The translations under genes and the position numbers were made by a program. Source: Massiliimalia massiliensis (GTDB lineage Bacteria > Bacillota > Clostridia > Oscillospirales > Ruminococcaceae). From it: DNA of 64,000 bases. This document shows, in pieces, positions 27,990 to 36,395 of this stretch; the first letter of the stretch is position 1, and every line of letters begins with the position of its first letter. The notes beneath the pieces were generated by a model. It saw only the letters and a program-made list of their open reading frames with translations, ran no database searches and was not told where the DNA came from. The stretch spans positions 124,001 through 188,000 of the forward strand of contig NZ_FUHT01000004.1 of the NCBI RefSeq assembly GCF_900155615.1, given 5' to 3'.

Positions 27990-29732
27990 CTAAGATTGTT
28001 TGAATGTATAATCTCCAGCTTGGCTTTGCAGCCCCCACAGCCGGGCATATAATCCTTTTTGCCCTGCAAGCTGGTTATGGGTTCCTTTCTCTATGATTTT
28101 CCCATCCTGCAATACGAGGATTTGATCGGCGCTGCGTACTGTTTTTAATCGGTGCGCAATCATAATGACTGTGCGTTCTTTGGAAATCTCGTCCAGCGCT
28201 TTCTGCACCATTGCCTCATTATCCGCATCCAAAGATGCGGTTGGTTCGTCCAGCAGAAGAATCGGTACATCTTTTAAGAATGCTCTGGCAAGGGAAATCC
28301 TCTGGCGCTCACCACCGGAAAGCGTTGCGCCTCCTTCGCCAATAACCGTATCATATCCTTCCGGCAGGGCAGAGATAAAATCATGGCAGCGGGCTTGCTT
28401 ACACGCCTTTATCATCTGTTCTTCCGTAATGCTCTCATTGCCAAAACAAAGATTATCCCGAATGGTTCCACGGAATAAATAGGCGTTCTGCATGACCATA
28501 GAAATGTTGGAAAGCAGACTGTCCGTTTGAGCTTCACGAATGTCTTTGCCATTCATCCAAATATGCCCGCTCTGATAATCCCAAAACCGCGCCATCAGGC
28601 GAAGCAGGGTGGATTTTCCGCTTCCTGATGGCCCTACCAATGCAGTCAGCAAACCGGAAGGCGTATCAAAGGAAACTCCCTGAATAATCTCCTGTCCTTT
28701 CGTGTAGTGGAAAGAAACATCTTCAAAAGAGTAGGCACTGCCAGCCTCCATCTGTTCTTTGCCGGGCGGCTCGTCTGTTGTCATCACCTTGTCTAACCGC
28801 TCGCCGGAAGGAAGCATCCCGCGCAGCGCGGATATGCTGGTGACAATCATCAACTCCGCTTCTACCAGTTTAGTCGCTAAAACGAGAAAGCCTGCAAAAT
28901 CCAAAACAGACAGTGTGCCGCCGATCAGCAGATAAAGCCCAACCGCAGCCGTAATGGGAACAATGAACTTTACCAAAGAAGAACACAAGGTGGACAAACT
29001 GCCTGCAACTGCTTCTTCTTTCAGCGATTCATCCCGCAATTTCCGCATGGCCGTTTCCAAAGCATGAAATCCGTCTCCTGTACGATGATATGCCTTCAGG
29101 TCTTTCATACCATGAAGATATTCATTGATTTGCGTAGCCGCATGGGTTTTTGCAGCCATGACCTGCCTGCTGTGTTTTTCTTTGATTCGGGCAATCCCGA
29201 ACATAATTGCCGCGCAGATTGGCAACATTCCAAACATGGCAATCCCCATACGCCAGTCGTAAATGCCTATCCATACAATGGAAATCACCAAAAGTGCTCC
29301 CACACCAATGGGATAGGGCAGCCAGTAGCAGAGTGTGTATTCCACGTTTGAAAAGTCATTGGCAAAGGAACTGATCAATTCTCCCGACTCTTTGGACGAA
29401 AAGAATCCCAGCGGCTGACGGCGCAGCTTTTGGATATATGCCATCCGTTTTTTCGCCGTATCACTGTAGGCGCGCCCGTAAGTGAAATAATAGGTTATCA
29501 TCTCTATTCCATATTGAAGCAGGATATATCCCAAACCTGTGGCGGCAAGCGTGATAAGAAGCTGCAAATCCAATGTGTAAGGCGGCACAAAAGCCTGCCC
29601 CAGCGTATAGATTGCCATATACGCCAGAATTGCTGGAAGCATACTGAACGCCTGCGAAAGAAACAGCCATACGGTGGGCTGAATGATGTCCTTCGGCCTA
29701 TGGAAGGTGAATTGCCGGATTATCTGAAACAT
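27990..29732 (-). CDS. ABC half-transporter (exporter fold), canonical ATPase
   Basis: 580 residues. Six membrane helices up to about residue 310, then Walker A GPSGSGKS, signature LSGGERQR and Walker B LLLDEPTASLD. ATG 29732 has an AAGGAGGG site and overlaps the 3' end of the preceding gene by 35 bases. It pairs with the half-transporter encoded upstream and is eleven bases from the S component gene. Comparable to YbtP/IrtA-type siderophore transporters in fold and context; direction of transport is not proven by sequence. Confidence 0.87.
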   Translation of the reverse strand: MFQIIRQFTFHRPKDIIQPTVWLFLSQAFSMLPAILAYMAIYTLGQAFVPPYTLDLQLLITLAATGLGYILLQYGIEMITYYFTYGRAYSDTAKKRMAYIQKLRRQPLGFFSSKESGELISSFANDFSNVEYTLCYWLPYPIGVGALLVISIVWIGIYDWRMGIAMFGMLPICAAIMFGIARIKEKHSRQVMAAKTHAATQINEYLHGMKDLKAYHRTGDGFHALETAMRKLRDESLKEEAVAGSLSTLCSSLVKFIVPITAAVGLYLLIGGTLSVLDFAGFLVLATKLVEAELMIVTSISALRGMLPSGERLDKVMTTDEPPGKEQMEAGSAYSFEDVSFHYTKGQEIIQGVSFDTPSGLLTALVGPSGSGKSTLLRLMARFWDYQSGHIWMNGKDIREAQTDSLLSNISMVMQNAYLFRGTIRDNLCFGNESITEEQMIKACKQARCHDFISALPEGYDTVIGEGGATLSGGERQRISLARAFLKDVPILLLDEPTASLDADNEAMVQKALDEISKERTVIMIAHRLKTVRSADQILVLQDGKIIEKGTHNQLAGQKGLYARLWGLQSQAGDYTFKQS

Positions 29733-31533
29733 GTGCTGTCCCTCCTTTCATTCGCCAGCTTTCGGTTTCGTTCTGAATGTCCCACAGATGGGCATACAGA
29801 CCATGCTTTTGAAGCAAGTCTTTGTGCGTCCCGCTTTCTTTCAGCCGTCCGTTTTCCAAAACGAAAATCATATCTGCGTCCTGGATGGAGTAGAGGCGAT
29901 GTGCGATCATCAGAACGGTTTTTCCTTTCAGTAATTCTGCCATACCTTCCCGCAGCGCCAGTTCGTTTTCCGCGTCCGCGAAAGCCATCGCTTCATCCAG
30001 CACAACAATCGGGGCATTTTTCAGAATCGCTCTTGCAATGGCAATGCGTTGCGCTTCTCCACCGGATAATTTGTGCCCGCCGTCACCTAATTTGGTGTGA
30101 TAGCCTTCCGGTAATGCCTGAATAAAATCGTGGCAGCGTGCGGCCTTTGCAGCATACTCAACTGCTTCTTGAGTTACATTTTGGTGCATGGCGATATTGT
30201 CGTACACACTTTCAGCGAATATATAGGTATCTTGAAATACAAAGGCAACCGTATTCATAAGCGCCTTGGTGGAATAGTCACGTATATCCTTTCCTCCAAT
30301 CGAGATACTTCCGCTTTCCACATCCCAAAATCTTGCCAGCAGTTGCCCAGCTGTGGATTTTCCACCGCCCGACGGTCCGACTAAAGCCGCGAAAGAACCA
30401 GCCGGAATGTGCATTGTGACATGCTCCAGCGCCATGCGCCGCAGAGGATCAGCCGCTTTTTGGTAGGAAAAACTCACATCCTGAAACGTAAGCTCCGCAG
30501 AAACCGGCGGGGTATCGCACGCGCCTTCCGTTATCGGTTCCATCTTCATAACGTCCTCAATCTGATCCATCCGTACAGCCAGATTCCGAAGGTCTGCGCC
30601 AAACTCCACCAATTCCATCAGTGGGCTGATGACTGCCGGTCCTACAATTAAAAACATCAACAATTCCATCATCAAGCCGTGATCGCCGGGATTCAGATAC
30701 AGCAGGACACATCCTGTTGCTAAAATGAAAGCCAGCACAGAGAGCGTGATGGTTTTGTAGGCTCCGTAAATAGGCGTAACCCGTTTTAAGTAAGCCATCA
30801 TGCTTTTCTGATTTTTCTCTATCAGATTGGTTAGCCGTAAAGCCGCAGCCTCCGGCTTTCCAAAGATTTTTTCTTCCTCCATCCCGGACACATACTCTGA
30901 AAATGCCGCGTCCAGTTCTGTGGAAGAACGGTTGAGATCCGTCCAAATTTTCTGCCCACGCTTCCCTCCAAAAGCCGAAAACTGAATGATAAACGCGAGC
31001 ACCAATGCGGCAACAATCGTCAAAGCAAGCGGTACATTGATGGAAAACAGCAGCGCCGACAGCGAAACCAGCAAAAGACCGGCTCCTATGAGGTTCGATA
31101 CATCGTGGGCGATAATATTTTCCATTTTCTCGATGTTATCATTCATGGTCTTTTGTACCGCACCGGATTGCCCTCCTGTGAAGAAGCCCAGATTCAGCCT
31201 GCCCATGTGATTCAGAATCCTCATGCGCAAACCGTAGAGCGCGTGAAAGGCACAGGAATGGCAAACAAAACTGCCGATAATTGAAAGCGCTATGCCAACG
31301 GCAATACTTGCCAGCGTAATTCCCGCCCACAGCCATGCAGCGGACACGTCTACAGCCGTATGATTCAAGGATGCTTCCAGAAAGATACGGACGATTTGGT
31401 AGATCGTATAGAATGGAACACCCGACAGCAATATGCTGACAGAGGAACAGGCTACGCCAATGATATATCGGGCAGAACTGCATCGCGCAGTTTGGAATAC
31501 CCGCAGGACAGCGTTTTTCTTTGTCTCTTTCAT
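29698..31533 (-). CDS. ABC half-transporter (exporter fold), variant D-loop
   Basis: 611 residues, first gene of the seven-gene operon. Six membrane helices, Walker A GPSGGGKS, signature LSGGEAQR and Walker B VVLDEAMAFADAEN, the same AFAD change in the D-loop region as the protein at 21655. ATG 31533 is chosen by the AAAGGAGAAC site; the upstream extension is not well supported. Transcribed from a promoter whose spacer is filled by an inverted repeat, and divergent from an AraC regulator. Confidence 0.87.
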   Translation of the reverse strand: MKETKKNAVLRVFQTARCSSARYIIGVACSSVSILLSGVPFYTIYQIVRIFLEASLNHTAVDVSAAWLWAGITLASIAVGIALSIIGSFVCHSCAFHALYGLRMRILNHMGRLNLGFFTGGQSGAVQKTMNDNIEKMENIIAHDVSNLIGAGLLLVSLSALLFSINVPLALTIVAALVLAFIIQFSAFGGKRGQKIWTDLNRSSTELDAAFSEYVSGMEEEKIFGKPEAAALRLTNLIEKNQKSMMAYLKRVTPIYGAYKTITLSVLAFILATGCVLLYLNPGDHGLMMELLMFLIVGPAVISPLMELVEFGADLRNLAVRMDQIEDVMKMEPITEGACDTPPVSAELTFQDVSFSYQKAADPLRRMALEHVTMHIPAGSFAALVGPSGGGKSTAGQLLARFWDVESGSISIGGKDIRDYSTKALMNTVAFVFQDTYIFAESVYDNIAMHQNVTQEAVEYAAKAARCHDFIQALPEGYHTKLGDGGHKLSGGEAQRIAIARAILKNAPIVVLDEAMAFADAENELALREGMAELLKGKTVLMIAHRLYSIQDADMIFVLENGRLKESGTHKDLLQKHGLYAHLWDIQNETESWRMKGGTAHVSDNPAIHLP

Positions 31534-31581
31534 AGTTCTCCTTTCTCTGCCTTTCAAATTCACTGTTCGGAAAGACAAGTG

Positions 31582-31612
31582 ATTATCGTTGGTTAGCGCA
31601 AGCTAACCAACG
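31582..31612 (-). promoter_or_regulatory. promoter and embedded operator C of the transport operon
   Basis: On the minus strand TTGGTT (31610-31605), a 17-base spacer and GATAAT (31587-31582). An 11-base perfect inverted repeat (31587-31612, halves GTTGGTTAGC) covers the -35 and the whole spacer. Its core TGGTTAG-N6-CTAACCA (31590-31609) matches operators A and B. A repressor bound here would block polymerase directly. Confidence 0.65.
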
Positions 31613-31700
31613 GACATTATGCAACACTTCCTGCTTTCCGTCAAGCGGCCTTACAGTGCCTAAAACACAACACTATTATCCTATGCTGTTCGGAAACCCC

Positions 31701-31729
31701 TTGATTTTAAGCGGTTTTCTTGATATACT
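31701..31729 (+). promoter_or_regulatory. sigma-A promoter of the AraC gene
   Basis: TTGATT (31701-31706), 17-base spacer, TATACT (31724-31729). Operator B begins ten bases downstream. Confidence 0.65.
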
Positions 31730-31738
31730 TTATCTCAA

Positions 31739-31758
31739 TAGTTAGTTTTTGCTAACCA
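31739..31758. promoter_or_regulatory. inverted-repeat operator B, DtxR-type candidate
   Basis: TAGTTAG-N6-CTAACCA, same geometry as operators A and C. It covers the expected transcription start of the AraC gene, a repressing position. Confidence 0.6.
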
Positions 31759-31812
31759 AAAATCGTGCCAAAACAGAAAAGGATGTGCCATTTCCGTATA
31801 GAGGTGATTACT

Positions 31813-32769
31813 ATGATTACAATTCATAATATAGATGAAACATTGCTGTTTTATGGTTCTCTGGGAGCCGAACAAAAAGAAATTGGGAACTGCACTTTGT
31901 TTACTTTTTTCGATAAGACTTCCTATGTCCGGTTTTGGGGAGATTTGCATGGTTTTTGTGTGGCTTCTGTTGACGTTATATTTCCAAAGGATATAGTGTT
32001 CCGTTCACAAATCCAACAGAGATATATAGGAATCGGCTTTACGGAAGAAGGACAAATGATTAGTTATAACCGAAAATCCGAAATGAGGAAATCCCGCAAC
32101 GGCATAGACTGTTACGTATTTAATTCTCCGGTTCCTCTTTTTATGAAAATATCCGGTGGGCAGCGGCTCCGGTTTCGGGGAATGTATTTTCAGGAATCTT
32201 TTTTTCGAGAAAATAACGTGTCTCTTTATGACAGCTTTTGGGAGGATGCTAAACAATCTCTAACCTGCAATGAGATTCATTCGCCGGAGTTGTTATCTGT
32301 CTATCGGCGTATTGAAAATTGCCCACTTGCAGGAGACGCATTTCAGCTTTGGATGCGTGGACAGGGATTGACTGCTGCGAGTTATCTGCTGGATTTGATG
32401 CAGCGATATACTTCGGCTTCGCCTGTTTACCTAAGTGAAGATGAAATTGCAGCCGTTTTACAGGCAAAACGATTGATTAAAGAAAACATCGGCAGTGTTC
32501 CCACAATTCTTGAACTTAGCAAAAGCGTTGCTCTTAACAAAAACAAGCTCCAAAAAGCATTTCAGCTTACAGAAGGCAAAAGCATTGGGGAATACATTCG
32601 GGCATTGCGGATGGAACTTGCTCTGGAACTTCTTGAAAAAAGCGATATGTCCACTGGCGACATCGCAAAAGCAGTTGGCTATCATGGAGTATCAAATTTC
32701 TACCATATCTTTCAGCAGAGATTTGGAGAAACGCCGCAAGCAGTCCGAGTATTGCTTCAAAACAATTAG
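31813..32769 (+). CDS. AraC family regulator of the transport island
   Basis: 318 residues, starting MITIHNIDETLLFYG after an AGAGGTGA site. The N-terminal 200 residues match no domain I can name; the C terminus has the two AraC helix-turn-helix motifs (PTILELSKSVALNKNKLQKAFQLTEG and STGDIAKAVGYHGVSNFYHIFQQRFGETP). It is divergent from the ABC/ECF operon. In the yersiniabactin system YbtA, also AraC-type, activates the ybtPQ transporter when the siderophore is present; the same logic is plausible here. Confidence 0.87.
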   Translation: MITIHNIDETLLFYGSLGAEQKEIGNCTLFTFFDKTSYVRFWGDLHGFCVASVDVIFPKDIVFRSQIQQRYIGIGFTEEGQMISYNRKSEMRKSRNGIDCYVFNSPVPLFMKISGGQRLRFRGMYFQESFFRENNVSLYDSFWEDAKQSLTCNEIHSPELLSVYRRIENCPLAGDAFQLWMRGQGLTAASYLLDLMQRYTSASPVYLSEDEIAAVLQAKRLIKENIGSVPTILELSKSVALNKNKLQKAFQLTEGKSIGEYIRALRMELALELLEKSDMSTGDIAKAVGYHGVSNFYHIFQQRFGETPQAVRVLLQNN

Positions 32770-32958
32770 AAATTCAGTTATATTCATAGGCTGTTTTCAC
32801 AGATTGGCAAGCAATGCAAACATATACATGCTTTGCAATTTTGGCCGGATTGCCCCGGCCAAAATGCTTGTTGAGGGATAACCCCCAAGCCCCCAAGATC
32901 GTCCCCATTCGGTGACGGCTGCGCGTCCTGCGGACGCTGAAAAATTTTAAGAAGCAAA

Positions 32959-33004
32959 AGAAAACCTCTATGCAAATGGTTCGTCCATTCACATAGAGGT
33001 TTCT
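32959..33004. terminator. two-part hairpin, probably a terminator
   Basis: AAACCTCTATG and CATAGAGGTTT enclose an inner stem AATGG/CCATT. The rest of 32770-33028 contains a small GC hairpin (GCGTCCTGCGGACGC) and CCCCCAAGCCCCC, phrases common at mobile-element junctions, but no gene. Confidence 0.55.
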
Positions 33005-33028
33005 TATTTCTCGTTCACTTGGCATAGG

Positions 33029-33240
33029 TTAGTATTTTCGCAATACTTCTTTATGCTCCTCTGCCATTCGGACAGCCTTTTTTTCTCTGAAACAGAGCTT
33101 TACCATACAGCCGGTTTTTTCAGGATTGTTTCTGCCGCGATACATGCCAGACAATAACTACTTTCCCAGATGATGCGTATACGTTTGGCTGCTGCTCCTC
33201 AAACAGTTCCTGTATTTGTTTTCTTATACGGGAATCAACA
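33029..33240 (-). pseudogene. short frameshifted relic, unknown family
   Basis: On the minus strand about 42 codons read VDSRIRKQIQELFEEQQ... to a stop; after a frame change the sequence continues GCMVKLCFREKKAVRMAEEHKEVLRKY to a stop at 33029. The two parts make one sensible protein tail, so a frameshifted remnant is more likely than chance. Family not recognised. It sits at the probable right end of the accessory region. Confidence 0.35.
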
Positions 33241-33248
33241 TAATAAAA

Positions 33249-33692
33249 TTATTTCCAGTGTTTTAGCTGTGAAATATACAAATCAAATTGATCACGCCTT
33301 ATGTCATCATCTAAATGATCGGGATTAGGCATATGTTTAACCAAATAGTCCAGCAGCGACTTTTTCGATCGATATACAAATTTACCATCAGCATAGCACC
33401 ATTTGCAATAATCCGCATTATAGCTGCCGTCAGATTCTTGACTAATCAAATGATCTTCATTTAAAGGCATGCCACAGCATTGGCAGACAAGCTGCCGAGG
33501 AGAATCAAGAAGTGTGTTGATTGATATATCAAACTCCCGCGATATTATTTTTAACGTTTCTGTATTAGGCTGCGTCTCTCCCGTTTCCCAACGGCTCACT
33601 GCCTGTCTAGTAACCTGGAGGCGCTGCGCCATTTGCTCCTGTGTAAGATGATTTTGCTCACGTAAGCTCTTGAGAATATTTCGTGTCTCCAT
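33249..33692 (-). CDS. XRE regulator with C-terminal zinc ribbon
   Basis: 147 residues. Residues 1-65 form an XRE helix-turn-helix (LREQNHLTQEQMAQRLQVTRQAVSRWE). Residues 68-110 have CQCCGMPL and CKWC spaced as in the putative zinc-ribbon domain often fused to XRE proteins in Clostridia, followed by a short helical tail. No partner gene; it may sense a small molecule or metal through the ribbon. Confidence 0.85.
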   Translation of the reverse strand: METRNILKSLREQNHLTQEQMAQRLQVTRQAVSRWETGETQPNTETLKIISREFDISINTLLDSPRQLVCQCCGMPLNEDHLISQESDGSYNADYCKWCYADGKFVYRSKKSLLDYLVKHMPNPDHLDDDIRRDQFDLYISQLKHWK

Positions 33693-34211
33693 ACACGTTC
33701 CCCCTTAAAAATGTTCTGTTTTTATTATAGCCTTATGCTGTGTTTTTAACAAGCAACTCGCTGTTGCTATTCCCGATAGAATTCTCAATACTATAAACAG
33801 CTGATATGACAGGCATAGCCGCACAAAGCGAAAATTTTAATAAAGCCAAGCTGTCAAAGCATTGGGGATAAAACAAGACCCGCTTTTCGAACAAATTTGT
33901 CAAAAAGCGGGTCTTATTCAGGGACAAAAAAGATGCTAACGGATTTTAGAGCTGAAGGCCTAAATCCTCGAAATAACAAAACATCCAAACAAATAAAATC
34001 GAATATTCCGAGACCTAAGCGGTTTCTGCCTGCTTTCAAATCGGACAATAAAGTTTGGGCTTCAAAACTTTTTTGTTTTCATCACTCTATTTTTAACTTC
34101 TTTGGTTGTTGTGTCCAGTTTGAAGGGGAAAGAAACAATGGCCGTACACCGTTTTAAATAAGGGCATATAACATATAACAAAATACATAGCGACGACTAA
34201 ATCTCAGCAAT
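33693..34211. other. intergenic region with one hairpin
   Basis: About 520 bases with no convincing gene. A strong hairpin lies at 33875-33915 (AAGACCCGCTTTT with its complement, inner palindrome ACAAATTTGT), with T-rich flanks only on the minus-strand side. An open frame at 33897-34157 lacks a ribosome site and recognisable motifs. Confidence 0.5.
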
Positions 34212-35162
34212 TCAGCTCTCAATAGGTGTTCCGAAAAAAGAATAGGCTCCTCTGGTCAACTTTGATTGATACAGCGCTTTATCCGCTTTTTCAAACAACA
34301 AGTTAAAATCCTTTGCGTCTTGTGGGAAAATAGAGATACCAATGCTGTTTGTACAACAATAATTGCCTTCTTGGCACGCAACTAATTTCTGAAGTTTTTC
34401 TATAAGCCATTCGAGATCAGGAAAATTCTGGACGAAAAGAATAAACTCGTCTCCGCCAAACCTGCCGATAATATCAGTTTTTCTAAAAGATGTTTTTAAA
34501 GTGTCTGCCACCAGCCGAATAATTTGGTCGCCCACAGTATGACCGTATAAATCATTAAACATTTTAAAGTTATCAATATCTAGTAATATGAGCGCATGAC
34601 TCCGATCCGCTTTTTGGAGCAATGCTTTCCGAATCAGATCTATGGAGTTGTTTTTATCATAAAGGCCTGTGAATCCGTCAAGTCTCACAGCTTGCTCCAG
34701 CTTATCTGCTTTGGTTTTTAAATCTGTAATATCAGTAATCACGCCGATCATCCTAACAGGCACATTGTTTTCAATAATAGGCGTCACATCCAGCTTACAC
34801 CAAATAAAATCAGAGCCGCCGGCTCTCATGCGGGCTTCATAGGTAGTTGCTTTCCCGGCAAAAATAGACTGAAAGGCTTTGTCGATGACTGCAGCATCAT
34901 CCGGGTGTGAAAAATATTCGGAAACAGCTTTTTCATACGCGGCGGGAGAAAGCTTGCTGTATGGCTGAACATCTTTTAGTATCTCTGCACCAGAAACACC
35001 GAATATATCTTCTGAATTTTCAAAAAAGGTATACAACTGATTGACGATATCAACCTCAAAAACACATATTTTTGCAGTCTTAAGCGCGATGCTCAGACGT
35101 GTTTTAAATTGTTTCGCTTCCAAAACATCTATAGTTTCTGTCTCTACCGTATCATTTAACAT
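34212..35162 (-). CDS. PAS-GGDEF diguanylate cyclase
   Basis: 316 residues, cytoplasmic. The N-terminal half has a PAS domain ending in the PAC signature (MIGVITDITDLK). The C-terminal half is a GGDEF domain with intact active site (RFGGDEF) and an RxxD inhibitory site (RKTD) five residues upstream, so it should make cyclic di-GMP and be feedback-inhibited. ATG 35162 is preferred for spacing after GAAGGA. No EAL domain and no c-di-GMP effector next to it. Confidence 0.9.
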   Translation of the reverse strand: MLNDTVETETIDVLEAKQFKTRLSIALKTAKICVFEVDIVNQLYTFFENSEDIFGVSGAEILKDVQPYSKLSPAAYEKAVSEYFSHPDDAAVIDKAFQSIFAGKATTYEARMRAGGSDFIWCKLDVTPIIENNVPVRMIGVITDITDLKTKADKLEQAVRLDGFTGLYDKNNSIDLIRKALLQKADRSHALILLDIDNFKMFNDLYGHTVGDQIIRLVADTLKTSFRKTDIIGRFGGDEFILFVQNFPDLEWLIEKLQKLVACQEGNYCCTNSIGISIFPQDAKDFNLLFEKADKALYQSKLTRGAYSFFGTPIES

Positions 35163-35381
35163 AGAATCCAATTCCTTCGGTCATTGTAGCTTTGACAAGC
35201 TTACATCAGTTTCTATACAAATACTCCTATTTAAAATGCGCCTGCAGGCGCAGAAGCCAAAGAGCTGTTTTGTTTCGGCAGACAAGCTGCCTCGCTCTAA
35301 GCTTCGTAGACCTCGGACAAATTAAAAAAAGGATAGTCTATAAAGGCTCTCCTTTTTCTAATGTTGACAGCAACATTCATA

Positions 35382-35457
35382 TGGTCGGAGTGACGGGACT
35401 TGAACCCACGGCCTCTTGACCCCCAGTCAAGCGCGCTACCAACTGCGCCACACCCCG
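35382..35457 (-). tRNA. tRNA-Pro(GGG)
   Basis: 76 bases including encoded CCA. Acceptor stem CGGGGTG/CACTCCG, D-loop GCAGTTGGTAGCGC, anticodon stem CTTGA/TCAAG with loop CTGGGGG (anticodon GGG), and T-loop GTTCAAGTC. All arms fold. Confidence 0.95.
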
Positions 35458-35575
35458 GTTATTTTTCTATTATATCGAAAAGTAACGCAATTGTCAAATT
35501 GAAATCTTCTCGTATAAAATTTCATGAATTTGTTCAGACTAAAAATATCAAGATAAGGAAAGGAATGGTAAGCCT

Positions 35576-36112
35576 ATGGAATTAAAAGGCAGTAAAACAG
35601 AAGCAAATCTGATTTCGGCATTTGCAGGCGAATCACAGGCTCATACGAAATATCAGTATTATAGTGATCAGGCCAAAAAAGATGGCTTTCAACAGATCGG
35701 AGCATTGTTTAAAGAAACATCTGATAATGAGAAAGCCCATGCGAAAATTTGGTTTAAGCTGCTGCATGAGGGAATTCCCCAAACTGAAGAAAACTTAAAG
35801 GATGGGATTGCAGGGGAAAATTTTGAATGGACCCAGATGTATGCAGAGTATGCAAAAACTGCAAAAGAGGAGGGCTTTGACGATATTGCTTTTCTGTTTG
35901 AACAGGTTGGTAAAATCGAAAAGACCCATGAAGAACGGTATCAGCAGCTGTCCAATCATGTTCAGAATGACAAAGTATTCCGTAAGGATGGTAAAGCGGT
36001 TTGGCAGTGCCGGGTTTGCGGATTCCAATACGAGGGAGAAGAGGCACCGGAGATGTGTCCAGTTTGCAAGCATTTAAAGGCTTTTTTCCAAATCCTAGCT
36101 GAAAATTATTAA
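35576..36112 (+). CDS. rubrerythrin
   Basis: 178 residues. Four-helix diiron domain with ExxH-type ligands (AGESQAHTKYQYY, SDNEKAHAKIWF, EQVGKIEKTHEERY), then a rubredoxin-like iron site (CRVCGFQY ... CPVCKHLKAF). It reduces hydrogen peroxide in anaerobes using electrons from NADH or rubredoxin routes. Single-gene unit with its own terminator. Confidence 0.95.
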   Translation: MELKGSKTEANLISAFAGESQAHTKYQYYSDQAKKDGFQQIGALFKETSDNEKAHAKIWFKLLHEGIPQTEENLKDGIAGENFEWTQMYAEYAKTAKEEGFDDIAFLFEQVGKIEKTHEERYQQLSNHVQNDKVFRKDGKAVWQCRVCGFQYEGEEAPEMCPVCKHLKAFFQILAENY

Positions 36113-36117
36113 TGGAG

Positions 36118-36150
36118 AACCGCCAGCCGTTTATTTGGCTGGCGGTTTGT
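36118..36150. terminator. terminator after rubrerythrin, shared with convergent gene
   Basis: AACCGCCAGCC (36118-36128) and GGCTGGCGGTT (36137-36147) with an eight-base loop. It overlaps the 3' end of the convergent Cdd1-like gene. Confidence 0.8.
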
Positions 36151-36394
36151 CTTTCCAGTACCACCATTTTAATTTTTGAGGATCAGGATTTTCCGTGCTG
36201 GCATAATAAACGGCACATCGATAAACATAAAGCTGACAACGGTCGATCTGGACTCCCTGCTCAATGCAGTCGCGCTCATATAGTTCTTCGGGATTGGCTC
36301 CCTTTAAAGAGGCAATGGTGGGATAGCCAAGACGGATTAAATCCTTTTCTGTTTCTATTCCAACTCCCGGAATTTTTCGCAGCTCTGTTTTCAT
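36131..36394 (-). CDS. Cdd1-like helix-hairpin-helix protein
   Basis: 87 residues, starting MKTELRKIPGVGIETEKDLIRLGYPT with a CAGGAGGGC site. The helix-hairpin-helix motif (IPGVGIETEKDLIRLGY) and later Cys residues (RDCIEQ, DRCQLYVYRCAVYYA) match the Cdd1 (pathogenicity locus) family. Function unknown; presumably nucleic-acid binding. It follows directly after the AraC gene and is probably co-transcribed with it. Confidence 0.8.
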   Translation of the reverse strand: MKTELRKIPGVGIETEKDLIRLGYPTIASLKGANPEELYERDCIEQGVQIDRCQLYVYRCAVYYASTENPDPQKLKWWYWKDKPPAK

Positions 36395-36395
36395 G

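Noticed and set aside
33897-34157. Plus-strand open frame of 86 codons between the XRE and GGDEF genes
   Set aside because: No ribosome site, begins inside a hairpin, no recognisable motif; kept as intergenic.
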